Origin: Sphingomonas sp. ERG5
GTDB taxonomy: Bacteria; Pseudomonadota; Alphaproteobacteria; Sphingomonadales; Sphingomonadaceae
Direction of reading: 5' to 3'
Length of the DNA stretch: 61,196 nucleotides
NCBI RefSeq assembly: GCF_000803065.1
Contig: NZ_JSXI01000025.1
Location: 1-61,196 of the forward strand
In this document: positions 8,062 through 16,781 of the stretch, piece after piece
How positions within the stretch are numbered: the first letter of the stretch is position 1
How the letters are laid out: each line of letters starts with the position of its first letter
The notes under the pieces: generated by a model
The model's database searches: none
Seen by the model: the letters and a program-made list of their open reading frames with translations, nothing else
Told to the model about the DNA's origin: nothing
Program-made: the position numbers and the translations under genes

Positions 8062-9155
8062 TGAGCGATACGCTGGTCCTGTTCCTGCCTGCGCCCAGCG
8101 CGCCCTGGCGCTGGCTGCGCATCGCCGACGCTGTGGTGAAGGCGCGCGGCGAGGGATTCCCCGATGCGGTCGATCCGGATGCGCCGCCGCCGGTGGCGAT
8201 CGCGCCGGCCGATGCGGTGACACTGCACTGGGCCGAACTGCCCGATCGCTCGGTCGCGCAATCGGTCACCGCGGCGCGCATGCTGGCGGCGGATGCCAGC
8301 GCCTCGCCGATCGCCGAGCTGCATGTCGCGGTCGGCCGCGAGGACGATCATGCCGAGCGGCCGATTGGTGTCGTGTCGGCCGCGCAAATGCATCACTGGC
8401 TCGCCGCGCTTGCGGCGAATGGTGTCGATCCGGCGATGCTGCTGCCCGCGCCGATGCTGCTGCCGCGCCCGGATGAGGGCTATGTCCGCGCCGATCTCGG
8501 CGGCGAAGGCGTGGTGCGCGGCACCACCAGCGGTTTTGCCGATGAGGCGCGGCTGACTGAACTCGTCACGGGCGGGACTGCGCCCGCGACGCTCGGGCGT
8601 GACGAGCTCGAAGCAGCGATTGTCGCGGCGGTCGCGTCGCCGGCGCTCGACTTGCGTCAGGGTGTCTTCGCGCGGCGGCGCAAATTGGCGCTCGACTGGG
8701 CGCTGATCCGGCGTCTCGGCTGGCTGTCGGTCGCGATCCTGACCGTTACCTTGTTCATCAGCATCGTTTCGATCCTCAAATACAGCCTGGCCGCCGATGC
8801 GCTGGAACAGCGCGCCGACACGCTCGCGCGCCAGGGATTGCCGCGTGGCGAGACGGTCAACGATGCCGACCGCCAGTTGAATGAGCGGCTGTCGCGCTTG
8901 CGCGGCGGCGGGCTTGGTTTCAGCCGTACCGCGGCGGCGGTCTCCTCCGCGGTACGCTCGGTGCCGGGTGCGGAGCTGACCGCGCTGGCGTTCGATGCGA
9001 ATGGCGATGTCCGCGCGACCGTCTCGGCCGACCGCGAAGCAACCGTGGTCGATGTCCGGCATCGCATTGAGGCGCAGGGCTTCGTCGTTCAGCCCGCCCC
9101 GATCGAGGTGGGCAATGGCCGGGCCTCGGCTCAGTTCAAGGCTTCTCCACGATGA
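8061..9155 (+). CDS. gspL: Type II secretion protein GspL
   Basis: Inner-membrane protein that recruits GspE from the cytoplasm. It has a cytoplasmic actin-like region of about 220 residues starting TLVLFLPAPSAPWRW, one membrane segment near residue 225-245 (SVAILTVTLFISIVSIL), then a small ferredoxin-like periplasmic domain ending near FVVQPAPIEVGNGRAS. At 364 aa it is within the family range. The ATG at 8061 overlaps the gspK stop; a GTG at 8058 is possible. The stop overlaps the gspM ATG by 4 nt. Confidence 0.9.
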   Translation: MSDTLVLFLPAPSAPWRWLRIADAVVKARGEGFPDAVDPDAPPPVAIAPADAVTLHWAELPDRSVAQSVTAARMLAADASASPIAELHVAVGREDDHAERPIGVVSAAQMHHWLAALAANGVDPAMLLPAPMLLPRPDEGYVRADLGGEGVVRGTTSGFADEARLTELVTGGTAPATLGRDELEAAIVAAVASPALDLRQGVFARRRKLALDWALIRRLGWLSVAILTVTLFISIVSILKYSLAADALEQRADTLARQGLPRGETVNDADRQLNERLSRLRGGGLGFSRTAAAVSSAVRSVPGAELTALAFDANGDVRATVSADREATVVDVRHRIEAQGFVVQPAPIEVGNGRASAQFKASPR

Positions 9156-9631
9156 TCGCCGCTTTCAACAGCTGGTTCACCGATCGTTCGCTGCGCGAAA
9201 AGCGCATGCTGATCGTCATGGCCGCGCTCGCCGCATTGACCCTGGTCTGGGCCGGGATCATCCGGCCGGTCACCGATGCGCTGTCATCGGCGCGCGAACG
9301 CCATGCCGGCGCGGTGTTGCGCGTGGCGGAGACCGAGGTGCGGCTCGCGGCGCTGAAATCGCTCCAGCAGGATCGGCCCGCGCCACTTGGGGGTTCGCTT
9401 GATTCGGTGGTCCGCGACCGCGCCAATAATGCCGGCTTTCCGCTTGCCAATGTCGTGGTGCAGGGTGCGGATCGGGTGCAGATCACCATCACCGCCGCGA
9501 AGCCTGGCCCGTTGCTCGGCTGGATCGCTGATCTCGAACTGGCCGGCATCTTGGTCGATTCGCTCAACCTCACCAACAATGGCGATCAGACCGTGGCGGC
9601 GGACATCACCCTGAAGGCGCGCGGACAATGA
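9152..9631 (+). CDS. gspM: Type II secretion protein GspM
   Basis: Small bitopic inner-membrane partner of GspL. A short cytoplasmic N terminus with FTDRSLREKRMLIVMA leads into one membrane helix (ALAALTLVWAGII), a coiled-coil-like Ala/Arg/Glu-rich stretch (ALSSARERHAGAVLRVAETE), and a C-terminal ferredoxin-like domain. Length (159 aa) and position between gspL and gspN fit GspM. It overlaps both neighbours by 4 nt. Confidence 0.9.
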   Translation: MIAAFNSWFTDRSLREKRMLIVMAALAALTLVWAGIIRPVTDALSSARERHAGAVLRVAETEVRLAALKSLQQDRPAPLGGSLDSVVRDRANNAGFPLANVVVQGADRVQITITAAKPGPLLGWIADLELAGILVDSLNLTNNGDQTVAADITLKARGQ

Positions 9632-10347
9632 AGCGCATCCGCCTGACCACCGGTCCAACCGCGCTGTTCGGTGCCGCCTTCCTGATTGCGCTGATCGCCT
9701 TCATGCCGATGCGGCTGGTGCTCGGCTGGTTCGGGCTCGGCGAAACCGGGCTCGCGGCGCGCACCGTCAATGGCAGTGTCTGGTGGGGATCGTTGAGCGG
9801 TGCGCAATTCGGCGATCTCGATCTGGGCGACCTGAACGCGCGGCTGTCGCCGGTGCAATTGCTGGTCGGTCGCGCCCGCGTGGCGCTTGACGGGCGCGAT
9901 GCATCCCGTCCGTTGCGCGGTGCGATCGGCGTCAGTCGTCACAGCATGGGGCTCGACGACATGACCGCGTCCTTGGCGGCGGGCAACGTCTTCGCGCCGG
10001 TGCCGGTCTCAGCGATCAATCTCGATGATGTCACGGTGCGGTTCCAGGATGGCACATGCCAGCGCGCGGAGGGCCGCGTGCGTGCGACCCTGAACGGCGA
10101 TCTGGCGGGCATCGCGCTGACTCAGGGGCTTTCCGGCACGGCGAAGTGCGACTCGGGCGCGCTGTTGCTGCCGCTTGCCAGCCAGTCGGGGACTGAAGCC
10201 GTTGCGCTAAGGCTCTGGGCGACGGGCCGATTTCGTGCCGAATTGTCGGTCCAGCCGGCCGACCCCGCCGCCGTGCCGAAACTGGTGCTGAGCGGGTTTC
10301 AGCCCGGCGCCAACGGCTATACGCTGGCGATCGAGGGCAGGTTCTGA
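9628..10347 (+). CDS. gspN: Type II secretion protein GspN
   Basis: Bitopic inner-membrane protein of the GspN family, an accessory part of some type II systems. One N-terminal membrane segment (TALFGAAFLIALIAFMPM) is followed by a periplasmic domain with the family-typical TVNGSVWWGSLSGAQFGDLDLG. It ends the gsp operon; the next gene is tRNA-His. The 239-aa length is usual. A prepilin peptidase (GspO) is not encoded in this window, so the leaders of GspG-K must be processed by an enzyme encoded elsewhere. Confidence 0.9.
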   Translation: MKRIRLTTGPTALFGAAFLIALIAFMPMRLVLGWFGLGETGLAARTVNGSVWWGSLSGAQFGDLDLGDLNARLSPVQLLVGRARVALDGRDASRPLRGAIGVSRHSMGLDDMTASLAAGNVFAPVPVSAINLDDVTVRFQDGTCQRAEGRVRATLNGDLAGIALTQGLSGTAKCDSGALLLPLASQSGTEAVALRLWATGRFRAELSVQPADPAAVPKLVLSGFQPGANGYTLAIEGRF

Positions 10348-10379
10348 ACAGGTTCCTGGCATTTGAATGCACGCTAATC

Positions 10380-10408
10380 TTGACGCTGGCCCGTTCGGCC
10401 CGCTAGGG
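10380..10408 (+). promoter_or_regulatory. Likely sigma70-type promoter of tRNA-His
   Basis: TTGACG at 10380-10385 and a weak -10 around GCTAGG (10402-10407) are about 16-17 bp apart. The predicted start near 10414 lies just upstream of the tRNA at 10423. The assignment rests on motif and spacing only. Confidence 0.5.
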
Positions 10409-10422
10409 GCGCTGGCTCTGCG

Positions 10423-10499
10423 GCGATCGTAGTTCAATTGGTTAGAGCGTCGGCTTGTGATGCCGGATGTTGCGGGTTCAAGTCCCGTCGGTCGCCCCA
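10423..10499 (+). tRNA. tRNA-His (GTG anticodon)
   Basis: A complete cloverleaf can be drawn. The acceptor GCGATCG pairs with CGGTCGC (one G-U), the D arm holds the TTGGTTAGAG loop, the anticodon GTG sits in CTTGTGAT, and the T arm holds GGTTCAAGTCC. The CCA end is encoded at 10497-10499. The discriminator is C, and a G precedes the acceptor at 10422, the G-1/C73 pair expected for tRNA-His. It lies between gspN and the dehydrogenase gene. Confidence 0.96.
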
Positions 10500-10523
10500 T
10501 TTTCTTTTATGCCGAGAGCATCC

Positions 10524-11576
10524 ATGACCAGCGGCTGGGGTTTCCCCGATTTCGACGACCATGAGGGCGTGCACCTCTTCACTGACGCGACGAGCGGACT
10601 CCAGGCGGTCATCGCGATCCACTCGACCAAGCTCGGCCCTGCCGCCGGCGGGGTGCGCTTCTGGCATTATGCCGACAGCGACGGCGCGATCACCGATGCG
10701 CTGCGCCTGTCGCGCGGCATGAGCTTCAAGAATGCGATGGCCGGCCTGCCGATGGGCGGCGGCAAGGGCGTGGTGCTGGCGGCAAAGCCCGGCGACACGA
10801 TCACCACCGCGCAGCTCGAGGCATTCGGTCGCGCGGTCGACTCGCTGGGCGGACGCTATGTGACGGCCGAGGATGTCGGCATGTCCGAGGCGAGCATGAA
10901 GACCATTGCGACGATGACGCGCCACGTCTCCGGCTTGCCGGTCGCGGCGGGCAGCGCGGGTGGCGATCCTGGTCCCTATACCGCGCACGGCGTCTATCTC
11001 GGCGTCAAGGCCGCGGCGAAGCGCGGGCTCGGTGCCGATTCGATGAAGGACGTGCATGTCGCGATCCAGGGCGTCGGCAGTGTCGGCGGTGGCCTGGCCA
11101 GGCTGCTCGCCAGGGATGGCGCACGCCTGACTCTCGCCGATGTGAATGCCGATCGCGCCAGGGCGCTGGCGGCCGATCTGGGCGGGGAAGTCGCCACGAC
11201 CGACGCGATTCTCGGATTGCAGGCGGACATCGTCAGCCCCAATGCGCTTGGCGCGATCCTGACCGAAGAGTCGATCGCCGCGCTGCGGACGACGGTGATC
11301 GCGGGTGGCGCCAACAATCAGCTCGCGACCCGCGAGGACGGCGCACGGCTGGCGGCACGGGGCATTCTCTATGCGCCCGACTATGTCATCAACGCCGGCG
11401 GCATCATCAATGTCGGGCTCGAATATCTCGGCCAGGGCGACGAAGCCGAGGTCAATGCGCGGATCGCCAAGATCCCCGAGCGGCTGATCGAAGTGTGGGA
11501 CGAGAGCGATCGCAGCGGCGCGCCGGCATCCGATGTGGCGGACATGATCGCCAAACGGCTGATCGGGCGGGGATGA
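10524..11576 (+). CDS. Leu/Phe/Val/Glu-type amino-acid dehydrogenase
   Basis: NAD(P)-dependent oxidative deaminase of the Glu/Leu/Phe/Val dehydrogenase family, closest in appearance to leucine dehydrogenase. The catalytic domain has STKLGPAAGGVRFW with KNAMAGLPMGGGKGV (the Lys region used in substrate binding). The Rossmann domain has VAIQGVGSVGGGLARLL, followed by ADIVSPNALGAIL and APDYVINAGGIINV. At 350 aa the length fits the leucine dehydrogenase type. An in-frame ATG at 10509 is also possible; reading further upstream would run into the tRNA. Exact substrate is not readable from sequence. Confidence 0.88.
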   Translation: MTSGWGFPDFDDHEGVHLFTDATSGLQAVIAIHSTKLGPAAGGVRFWHYADSDGAITDALRLSRGMSFKNAMAGLPMGGGKGVVLAAKPGDTITTAQLEAFGRAVDSLGGRYVTAEDVGMSEASMKTIATMTRHVSGLPVAAGSAGGDPGPYTAHGVYLGVKAAAKRGLGADSMKDVHVAIQGVGSVGGGLARLLARDGARLTLADVNADRARALAADLGGEVATTDAILGLQADIVSPNALGAILTEESIAALRTTVIAGGANNQLATREDGARLAARGILYAPDYVINAGGIINVGLEYLGQGDEAEVNARIAKIPERLIEVWDESDRSGAPASDVADMIAKRLIGRG

Positions 11577-11666
11577 TCGGCCGGAAGTGATCGGCGACGA
11601 TCGCTCAGCAATGGCTCTTTCGGTCTGTTGAGTAACGCCCCGATCCCCTTTAGACCGCAAGGCATC

Positions 11667-12392
11667 GTGGCCTCTCTTCATGCCTTTGCCAATCCCGCCC
11701 GCTTCCTGAAGCTCGCGCGTCCATTGACGCCCGTGCTGTTCTGGACCGGGCTGGTGCTGATCGCGATCGGCACCTGGGCCGGGCTGACTCAGACCCCACC
11801 CGATTATCTGCAGGGCGAGACGGTCCGCATCCTCTATATTCATGTGCCCAGCGCTTGGCTCGGCATGGCCGGGTGGAGCGGGATCGCGGTGTCGAGCATC
11901 ATGTTCCTGGTCTGGCGCCACCCGCTGGCCGGGGTCGCCGCGCGGGCGATCGCATTGCCCGGCGCCGTCTTCACTGCCCTGTGTCTGATCACCGGGTCGA
12001 TCTGGGGTCGGCCGACCTGGGGCACCTGGTGGCAATGGGACGGGCGCATGACTTCGATGCTGCTGCTGTTCTTCGTCTATCTCGGCTATATGGCGCTGGC
12101 TCGCGCCGATGCCGATCGCGGCGGCGACGGACGCATTCCGGCCATTTATGGCGTCGCCGGGTCGGTGCTGCTGCCGATCATCCGCTATTCGGTGGTGTGG
12201 TGGAACACGCTGCATCAGGGGCAAAGCATCGGCCTGACCAGCTCGAAGATCGCCGGCAGTATTTTGTGGCCGCTGCCGCTCATGCTGTTCGGCTTCACTC
12301 TGTTCTTCGCCGCCATCGTGCTGATGCGCATGCGTGCGATGCTCGCGACCGCCAAGACCGAGGCGCGGTTGCGCCGGAGGGCAACCTCATGA
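11667..12392 (+). CDS. ccmC: Haem exporter/handling protein CcmC
   Basis: Six-helix inner-membrane protein of system I cytochrome c maturation that loads haem onto CcmE. It shows the WWD-type periplasmic loop WGTWWQWDGRMTS and RILYIHVPSAWLGM, both typical of CcmC. The start chosen is the GTG at 11667, with AAGG about 5 nt upstream, giving a normal 241-aa protein; a TTG at 11628 would add 13 residues without a ribosome site. It opens a seven-gene ccm operon. ccmA and ccmB are not adjacent. Confidence 0.93.
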   Translation: MASLHAFANPARFLKLARPLTPVLFWTGLVLIAIGTWAGLTQTPPDYLQGETVRILYIHVPSAWLGMAGWSGIAVSSIMFLVWRHPLAGVAARAIALPGAVFTALCLITGSIWGRPTWGTWWQWDGRMTSMLLLFFVYLGYMALARADADRGGDGRIPAIYGVAGSVLLPIIRYSVVWWNTLHQGQSIGLTSSKIAGSILWPLPLMLFGFTLFFAAIVLMRMRAMLATAKTEARLRRRATS

Positions 12393-12511
12393 ACCCCTGG
12401 CCCTTCGTCGTCGCCGCCTACACGCTGACCTTTGCCGCAGCCATTGCGCTGGCGCTGGGCAGCTGGCGCGCGATGCGCAAGGCGGAACGGCCCGGAAGCG
12501 AACGATCATGA
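12389..12511 (+). CDS. ccmD: Haem exporter subunit CcmD
   Basis: Tiny 40-residue membrane protein that stabilises the CcmABC-CcmE complex. It starts MNPWPFVVAAYTLTFAAAI, has one transmembrane helix and a basic tail (RAMRKAERPG), which is the usual CcmD design. It overlaps ccmC and ccmE by 4 nt on each side. Confidence 0.9.
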   Translation: MNPWPFVVAAYTLTFAAAIALALGSWRAMRKAERPGSERS

Positions 12512-12954
12512 AGGCGAAACATCAACGGCTGATGCTCGTGGCGCTGGCGGTGGTGGCGATCGCCGGCGCCAGCGGCCTGGCGCTATCGGCGCTCAAGGAT
12601 CAGGCCGCCTTCTTCTACGCGCCATCGGACGTCGCCAAGGCGGGGCCGCCGATCGGCCGCGCGGTACGGCTCGGCGGCATGGTCGAGAAGGGGTCGATCA
12701 AGCGCCAGGCGGACGGGGTGTCGATCAGGTTCACCGTCACGGATGGCGCGGCCACGGTTCCGGTCAGCTTCAGCGGCATCACGCCCGATCTGTTCAAGGA
12801 AGCCTCGGGAGTGGTCGCCGAAGGGCAATTCAATCCCGATGGCAGCTTCACCGCAACCAACCTGCTCGCCAAGCATGACGAACGCTATATGCCGCCACAG
12901 GTCGCTCAGACTCGTGAAGGCAACATGCATGAGACGAAGACGCTCAAACCATGA
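12508..12954 (+). CDS. ccmE: Cytochrome c maturation haem chaperone CcmE
   Basis: Periplasmic, membrane-anchored haem chaperone. An N-terminal anchor (LMLVALAVVAIAGASGLAL) precedes an OB-fold domain with FFYAPSDV, RLGGMVEKGSIKR and GVVAEGQF. The covalent haem-binding His is His123 in AKHDERYMP, with the conserved Tyr four residues later (HxxxY). It is 148 aa. The ATG lies within the ccmD end, and the stop overlaps ccmF. Confidence 0.95.
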   Translation: MKAKHQRLMLVALAVVAIAGASGLALSALKDQAAFFYAPSDVAKAGPPIGRAVRLGGMVEKGSIKRQADGVSIRFTVTDGAATVPVSFSGITPDLFKEASGVVAEGQFNPDGSFTATNLLAKHDERYMPPQVAQTREGNMHETKTLKP

Positions 12955-14876
12955 TCGCTGAAGGGGGGCTGGCAGCGTTGTGGTTGGCGGCGGCAATGGC
13001 GGCGCTGCAACTGATCATGGCAGCGGTCGGCATTGCCAAGGCGCGCGATGACGTCATGGCGGCGGTACGCCCGGTCGCGATCGTGCAGGGGTTGCTCACG
13101 GCTCTGGCGATGGGCTTGCTCATCACTGTGTTCATGCGCTCCGACATGTCGGTGCTGCTGGTTGCCGAGAACAGCCATTCGGCCAAGCCCTGGCTGTACA
13201 AATTTGCCGGCGCCTGGGGCAATCATGAAGGATCGATGCTGCTCTGGGTCACCATCCTCGGGCTGGCCGGCGGTGCGATTGCGATCTTCGAGGATCGGTT
13301 GAACAAGCAGACCCTGATCGCGACGCTTGGCGCACAGGCCGCAATTGCATTGGGTTTCTATGCGTTCCTGCTCTTTTCCTCCAATCCATTCTCAAGACTG
13401 AGCCCCGCCGCAGCCGATGGGGCGGGGCTCAATCCGCTGCTGCAGGACCCTGGCTTGGCGTTCCACCCGCCGACGCTGTACATTGGCTATGTCGGCATCT
13501 CGGTCGCCTTCTCCTTCGCGGTCGGGGCCCTGATCACGCGCGATGTCGGGCCCGCTTTCGCGCGGGCGATGCGGCCCTGGATCCTCGGTGCGTGGATTTT
13601 CCTGACGCTTGGCATCACGGCGGGCTCTTATTGGGCGTATTACGAGCTTGGCTGGGGCGGCTGGTGGTTCTGGGACCCGGTCGAAAATGCGTCGCTGATG
13701 CCGTGGCTTGCGGCGACCGCGTTGCTGCATTCGGTGACCGTGCTGGCGACGCGCGACGGTCTGCGCGCCTGGACGGTGATGCTGGCGGTGGTCGCCTTTT
13801 CCATGTCGATGGTCGGCACTTTTCTGGTCCGCTCGGGCATCCTGACCAGCGTCCATGCCTTTGCGGTCGATCCCGAACGCGGTAGCTTCATCCTCGCGCT
13901 GCTCGTCATCTATATTGGCGGCGCGCTTGTGCTGTTCGGCGCACGCGTCGGCACGGTGCATCAGGGCCGGACCTTCGAACTGGTCAGCCGTGAAGGCGCG
14001 CTGGTCGCCAACAACCTGCTGCTTTCCGTGATCCTCGGTATCGTGTTGATCGGCACGCTCTATCCGATCGTCGCGGCATCGATGGGCACGCAATTGTCGG
14101 TCGGCCCGCCCTTTTTCGACAAGACCGCCGGGCCGATCGCGCTGATTCTGGTCGCGTTCATGGCCGCCGGACCGCTGCTGCGCTGGCGGCGCGATGAAGG
14201 TGGGCTGGTGCTGTCGCGGATGCTCGGGCCGATTGCCGCGACCTGTTTCACCTGGGCGGCGATCTTCATGGTCACCGGCGGGATCGCGATTCTCCCGATG
14301 CTCGGGCTCGGGCTGGCGGCGGGGCTGGCGGTGGCCAGCGTCGCGCCGCTGTGGAAACGCAATCTGCGCCGCACCCCGCTCTTCACCTGGGGCATGGTGA
14401 TCGCGCATCTCGGCATTGCGGTCAGCCTGGCCGGGATGGCCTCCGACAGCGCTTTCACGAAGGAAACGCTGGTCGCGGTGCGCGTCGGCGAACCGCACAG
14501 GGTCGGCCCCTATCGCGTGACGCTCGATGGCATCAGCCCGCTGATCGGATCGAACTGGTCCGCGCTGCAAGCGCAACTGACGGTCCAGCGTGGGGAAGAC
14601 GGCACGCCGTTCATCCTCCATCCGCAGTCGCGCTTCTTTTCGTCGCCGCCGACCGTGACGAGCGAATCGGCCATCGCGACCCGGCTCGACGGGCAGCTTT
14701 ATACCGTGCTCGGCGCGCCGGACGGGCAGGGGCGCTGGCAGCTCCGCCTGTGGTGGAAGCCATTCGTGACCTTTATCTGGTTCGGTGGCGCACTGATCGC
14801 GCTGGGGGGCGCGCTGTCCCTGCTCGGGCGCGTCAGGCGCGAGCGCAAGGTCGTACTGCGGGAGGCTTATGCATGA
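12951..14876 (+). CDS. ccmF: Haem lyase subunit CcmF
   Basis: Large polytopic membrane protein that, with CcmH and CcmI, ligates haem to apocytochrome c. The WWD signature GGWWFWDPVENASLMPW is present near residue 230-246, and several His-containing loops (NHEGSMLLWV, HPPTLYIGYV) match haem-ligand regions of the family. At 641 aa with more than a dozen hydrophobic segments it is full length. It overlaps ccmE by 4 nt and the dsbE-like gene by 8 nt. Confidence 0.96.
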   Translation: MIAEGGLAALWLAAAMAALQLIMAAVGIAKARDDVMAAVRPVAIVQGLLTALAMGLLITVFMRSDMSVLLVAENSHSAKPWLYKFAGAWGNHEGSMLLWVTILGLAGGAIAIFEDRLNKQTLIATLGAQAAIALGFYAFLLFSSNPFSRLSPAAADGAGLNPLLQDPGLAFHPPTLYIGYVGISVAFSFAVGALITRDVGPAFARAMRPWILGAWIFLTLGITAGSYWAYYELGWGGWWFWDPVENASLMPWLAATALLHSVTVLATRDGLRAWTVMLAVVAFSMSMVGTFLVRSGILTSVHAFAVDPERGSFILALLVIYIGGALVLFGARVGTVHQGRTFELVSREGALVANNLLLSVILGIVLIGTLYPIVAASMGTQLSVGPPFFDKTAGPIALILVAFMAAGPLLRWRRDEGGLVLSRMLGPIAATCFTWAAIFMVTGGIAILPMLGLGLAAGLAVASVAPLWKRNLRRTPLFTWGMVIAHLGIAVSLAGMASDSAFTKETLVAVRVGEPHRVGPYRVTLDGISPLIGSNWSALQAQLTVQRGEDGTPFILHPQSRFFSSPPTVTSESAIATRLDGQLYTVLGAPDGQGRWQLRLWWKPFVTFIWFGGALIALGGALSLLGRVRRERKVVLREAYA

Positions 14877-15414
14877 GGCGCCCATCATGAAGCGGGGGGT
14901 GATCTGGCTGCCATTGGCGGGGTTCGCGCTGCTGTTCGCGGTCGTGGCGAGCGGCCTGATCCGGCCCGCCGATCGGACGGTGCGCTCGGCGCTGATCGGC
15001 AAGCAATTGCCGACTTTCTCGCTCGCCGCGATGGTCCCCGACAAGCCAGGGCTGGGTAGCGCGGTGTTCAATCAGGGCCAGCCACGACTGCTCAACGTCT
15101 TTGCCAGCTGGTGCGTGCCGTGCATCGCCGAAGCGCCGCAATTGATGAAGCTCAGGCAAATGGGCGTGCCGATCGACGCCATTGCGATCCGCGATTCAAC
15201 CCCGGCGATCCAGGCCTTTCTGAAGCGCAACGGCGATCCTTATCAGCGTATCGGCAATGACGCGGAAAGCTCGGTGCAACTGGCGCTCGGCTCGTCGGGC
15301 GTGCCGGAAACCTTCGTCATCGATGGCCATGGGCGCGTGGTGAAGCAGCATGTCGGCGATATTCGCGCCGACGACATCCCCGAAATCCTTGCGGCATTGC
15401 AGGCGGCGCGGTGA
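14869..15414 (+). CDS. ccmG: Thiol:disulfide interchange protein CcmG/DsbE
   Basis: Membrane-anchored periplasmic thioredoxin-like protein that keeps the CxxCH motif of apocytochrome c reduced. It has an N-terminal anchor (WLPLAGFALLFAVVASGLI), active site ASWCVPCIAEAPQL and cis-proline region GSSGVPETFVID. Two starts are reasonable: ATG 14869, inside the ccmF end, and ATG 14887, with GAGG 8 nt upstream. The GVPETF motif distinguishes this family from general thioredoxins. Confidence 0.94.
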   Translation: MHEAPIMKRGVIWLPLAGFALLFAVVASGLIRPADRTVRSALIGKQLPTFSLAAMVPDKPGLGSAVFNQGQPRLLNVFASWCVPCIAEAPQLMKLRQMGVPIDAIAIRDSTPAIQAFLKRNGDPYQRIGNDAESSVQLALGSSGVPETFVIDGHGRVVKQHVGDIRADDIPEILAALQAAR

Positions 15415-15827
15415 TGATTCGCGTCACCCTTGTCGCTGGATTGATGCTGCTCGCCGCCACTCCAGCCTTGGCTGACAGTGCCCTCCCACTGGCATCGCTT
15501 GCCAACACCCAGCTCAGGGACCCGGCCAAGGAGGCCCAGGCAAGGGCGCTGATGGCGACCCTGCGCTGCCTCGTTTGCCAGGGGCAGGCGATCTCCGACA
15601 GCGATGCCGAAATGGCCGGTGACATGCGCTCGCTGGTGCGGCGGCGCATCGCCGATGGCGAAAGCCCGGAGCAGGTTCGAAAGTGGCTGATCGCGCGCTA
15701 TGGCGACTATGTGACCTATGATCCGCCGCTCAGCGCGGTGACGGCGCCGCTCTGGCTCATGCCGCTTATACTGCTGGCGCTCGGCGCATGGCTCGCGCGC
15801 GGATCGTTCAAGCGGCGGCGCGGCTGA
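15414..15827 (+). CDS. ccmH: Cytochrome c maturation protein CcmH (CycL)
   Basis: Periplasmic redox protein anchored at its C terminus. It has a signal peptide (TLVAGLMLLAATPALA), active-site motif LRCLVCQGQAISDSDA, the family segment IADGESPEQVRKWLIARYGDYV, and a C-terminal membrane helix (APLWLMPLILLALGAWL). At 137 aa it corresponds to the short CcmH type that works with a separate CcmI. The ATG overlaps the ccmG stop. Confidence 0.95.
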   Translation: MIRVTLVAGLMLLAATPALADSALPLASLANTQLRDPAKEAQARALMATLRCLVCQGQAISDSDAEMAGDMRSLVRRRIADGESPEQVRKWLIARYGDYVTYDPPLSAVTAPLWLMPLILLALGAWLARGSFKRRRG

Positions 15828-16462
15828 TGGGCTGGGTGATACTTGCGGGCATTGCCGGCGGGGCCGCGCTGCTGTTGTGGCGTATCGGCGTGTCGCGCGA
15901 ACTCTGGTCGTTCGTCGGGTCCGCGCTGGTGCTTGGCGCGGCGGGTTATGCGCTGCAGGGGCAGCCCATGCTGGAGGGGGCTCCGGTCAAGGCCAATGCC
16001 CGGCCGATCGAGGTCGATGCCGGCCTGGTCGAACTGCGCGAAGCGATGGTCGGGCGATTGCGTGCCGATACGGCCTATCTGACCGCCGCTGACGGCATGA
16101 CTCGCGTGGGGGATACCGAAAGTGCCGTGCGGGCCATCCTTGGCGGGCTGCACCGTTATCCCGACAGCCTCGCATTATGGACCGGTCTTGGCACCGCGCT
16201 GGCGCTGCACGACGGGGGGCATGTGTCCCCCACTGCCCTGTTCGCCTTTACTCAGGCCGCGCGCCTTGCCCCGAAGCATCCGGCGCCGCCCTTTTTCACC
16301 GGGCTTGCCTATATCCGTGCGGGCAATTTCGCCCAGGCGCGGCCCTATTGGGCCCATGCGCTCGCATTGACGCCTGAGCGCGTCTCCTACCGGCCGGAAC
16401 TGGCCTATCGGCTGGCGCTGCTCGATCGTTTGCTGGCTGACGGGGATCAAACGCCGCGCTGA
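15827..16462 (+). CDS. ccmI: CcmI-like TPR protein of cytochrome c maturation
   Basis: Membrane-anchored TPR protein expected to present apocytochrome c to the CcmFH haem ligation complex. An N-terminal hydrophobic pair (WVILAGIAGGAALLLWRI and SFVGSALVLGAAGYAL) is followed by TPR-like helices such as TPTALFAFTQAARLAPKHP-type repeats. It is about 211 aa, shorter than the canonical two-part CcmI. The ATG at 15827 overlaps the ccmH stop (TGATG). Assignment rests on position plus the TPR pattern, so it is less certain than the others. Confidence 0.78.
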   Translation: MGWVILAGIAGGAALLLWRIGVSRELWSFVGSALVLGAAGYALQGQPMLEGAPVKANARPIEVDAGLVELREAMVGRLRADTAYLTAADGMTRVGDTESAVRAILGGLHRYPDSLALWTGLGTALALHDGGHVSPTALFAFTQAARLAPKHPAPPFFTGLAYIRAGNFAQARPYWAHALALTPERVSYRPELAYRLALLDRLLADGDQTPR

Positions 16463-16504
16463 TCGCCGGGTCGATTCAATCCCGGCGCGGATCACCGCAT
16501 CGTT

Positions 16505-16545
16505 GAGCCGGCCCGGCGCGATGCTCGCGCCCGGCCCGGCTCTTT
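16505..16545 (+). terminator. Probable terminator of the ccm operon
   Basis: A very GC-rich hairpin with arms GAGCCGG...CCGGCTC, one bulge and one mismatch, and a short loop around ATGCT is followed by TCTTTC. It lies 43 bp after the ccmI stop. Since ald converges from the right, it may act in that direction as well. Confidence 0.55.
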
Positions 16546-16575
16546 CACATGACCGTAAAATCTGGAACTTCCGGC

Positions 16576-16741
16576 ATGCTGTTATGCGGGAAAATGGCTG
16601 CTGTTATTTGCTGTTCCCATGCTGTTATTCAATAACAGCATATTTCGTCGCAACATGCTGAAAATAAGTCGGAAAATTGGCGGGAAAATCCAACTTAACA
16701 GCATGGAAAAAATTTGCCCCCGAAAACAGCGCGAAACAGCA
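16576..16741. repeat. Array of TGCTGTTAT words in both orientations
   Basis: Within the 417-bp gap between ccmI and ald the word TGCTGTT(AT) occurs at 16576-16585, 16599-16607, 16609-16615 and 16619-16628. It occurs inverted at 16632-16641, 16696-16704, 16725-16730 and 16735-16741. The fourth and fifth copies form a perfect 10-bp inverted repeat with a 3-nt loop (16619-16641). The stretch is clearly more AT-rich than its surroundings. No gene with good start and codon use is visible. Confidence 0.75.
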
Positions 16742-16781
16742 GTCGAATCACCCCGTCGGGGACTGGGCAAATCACAATGTC

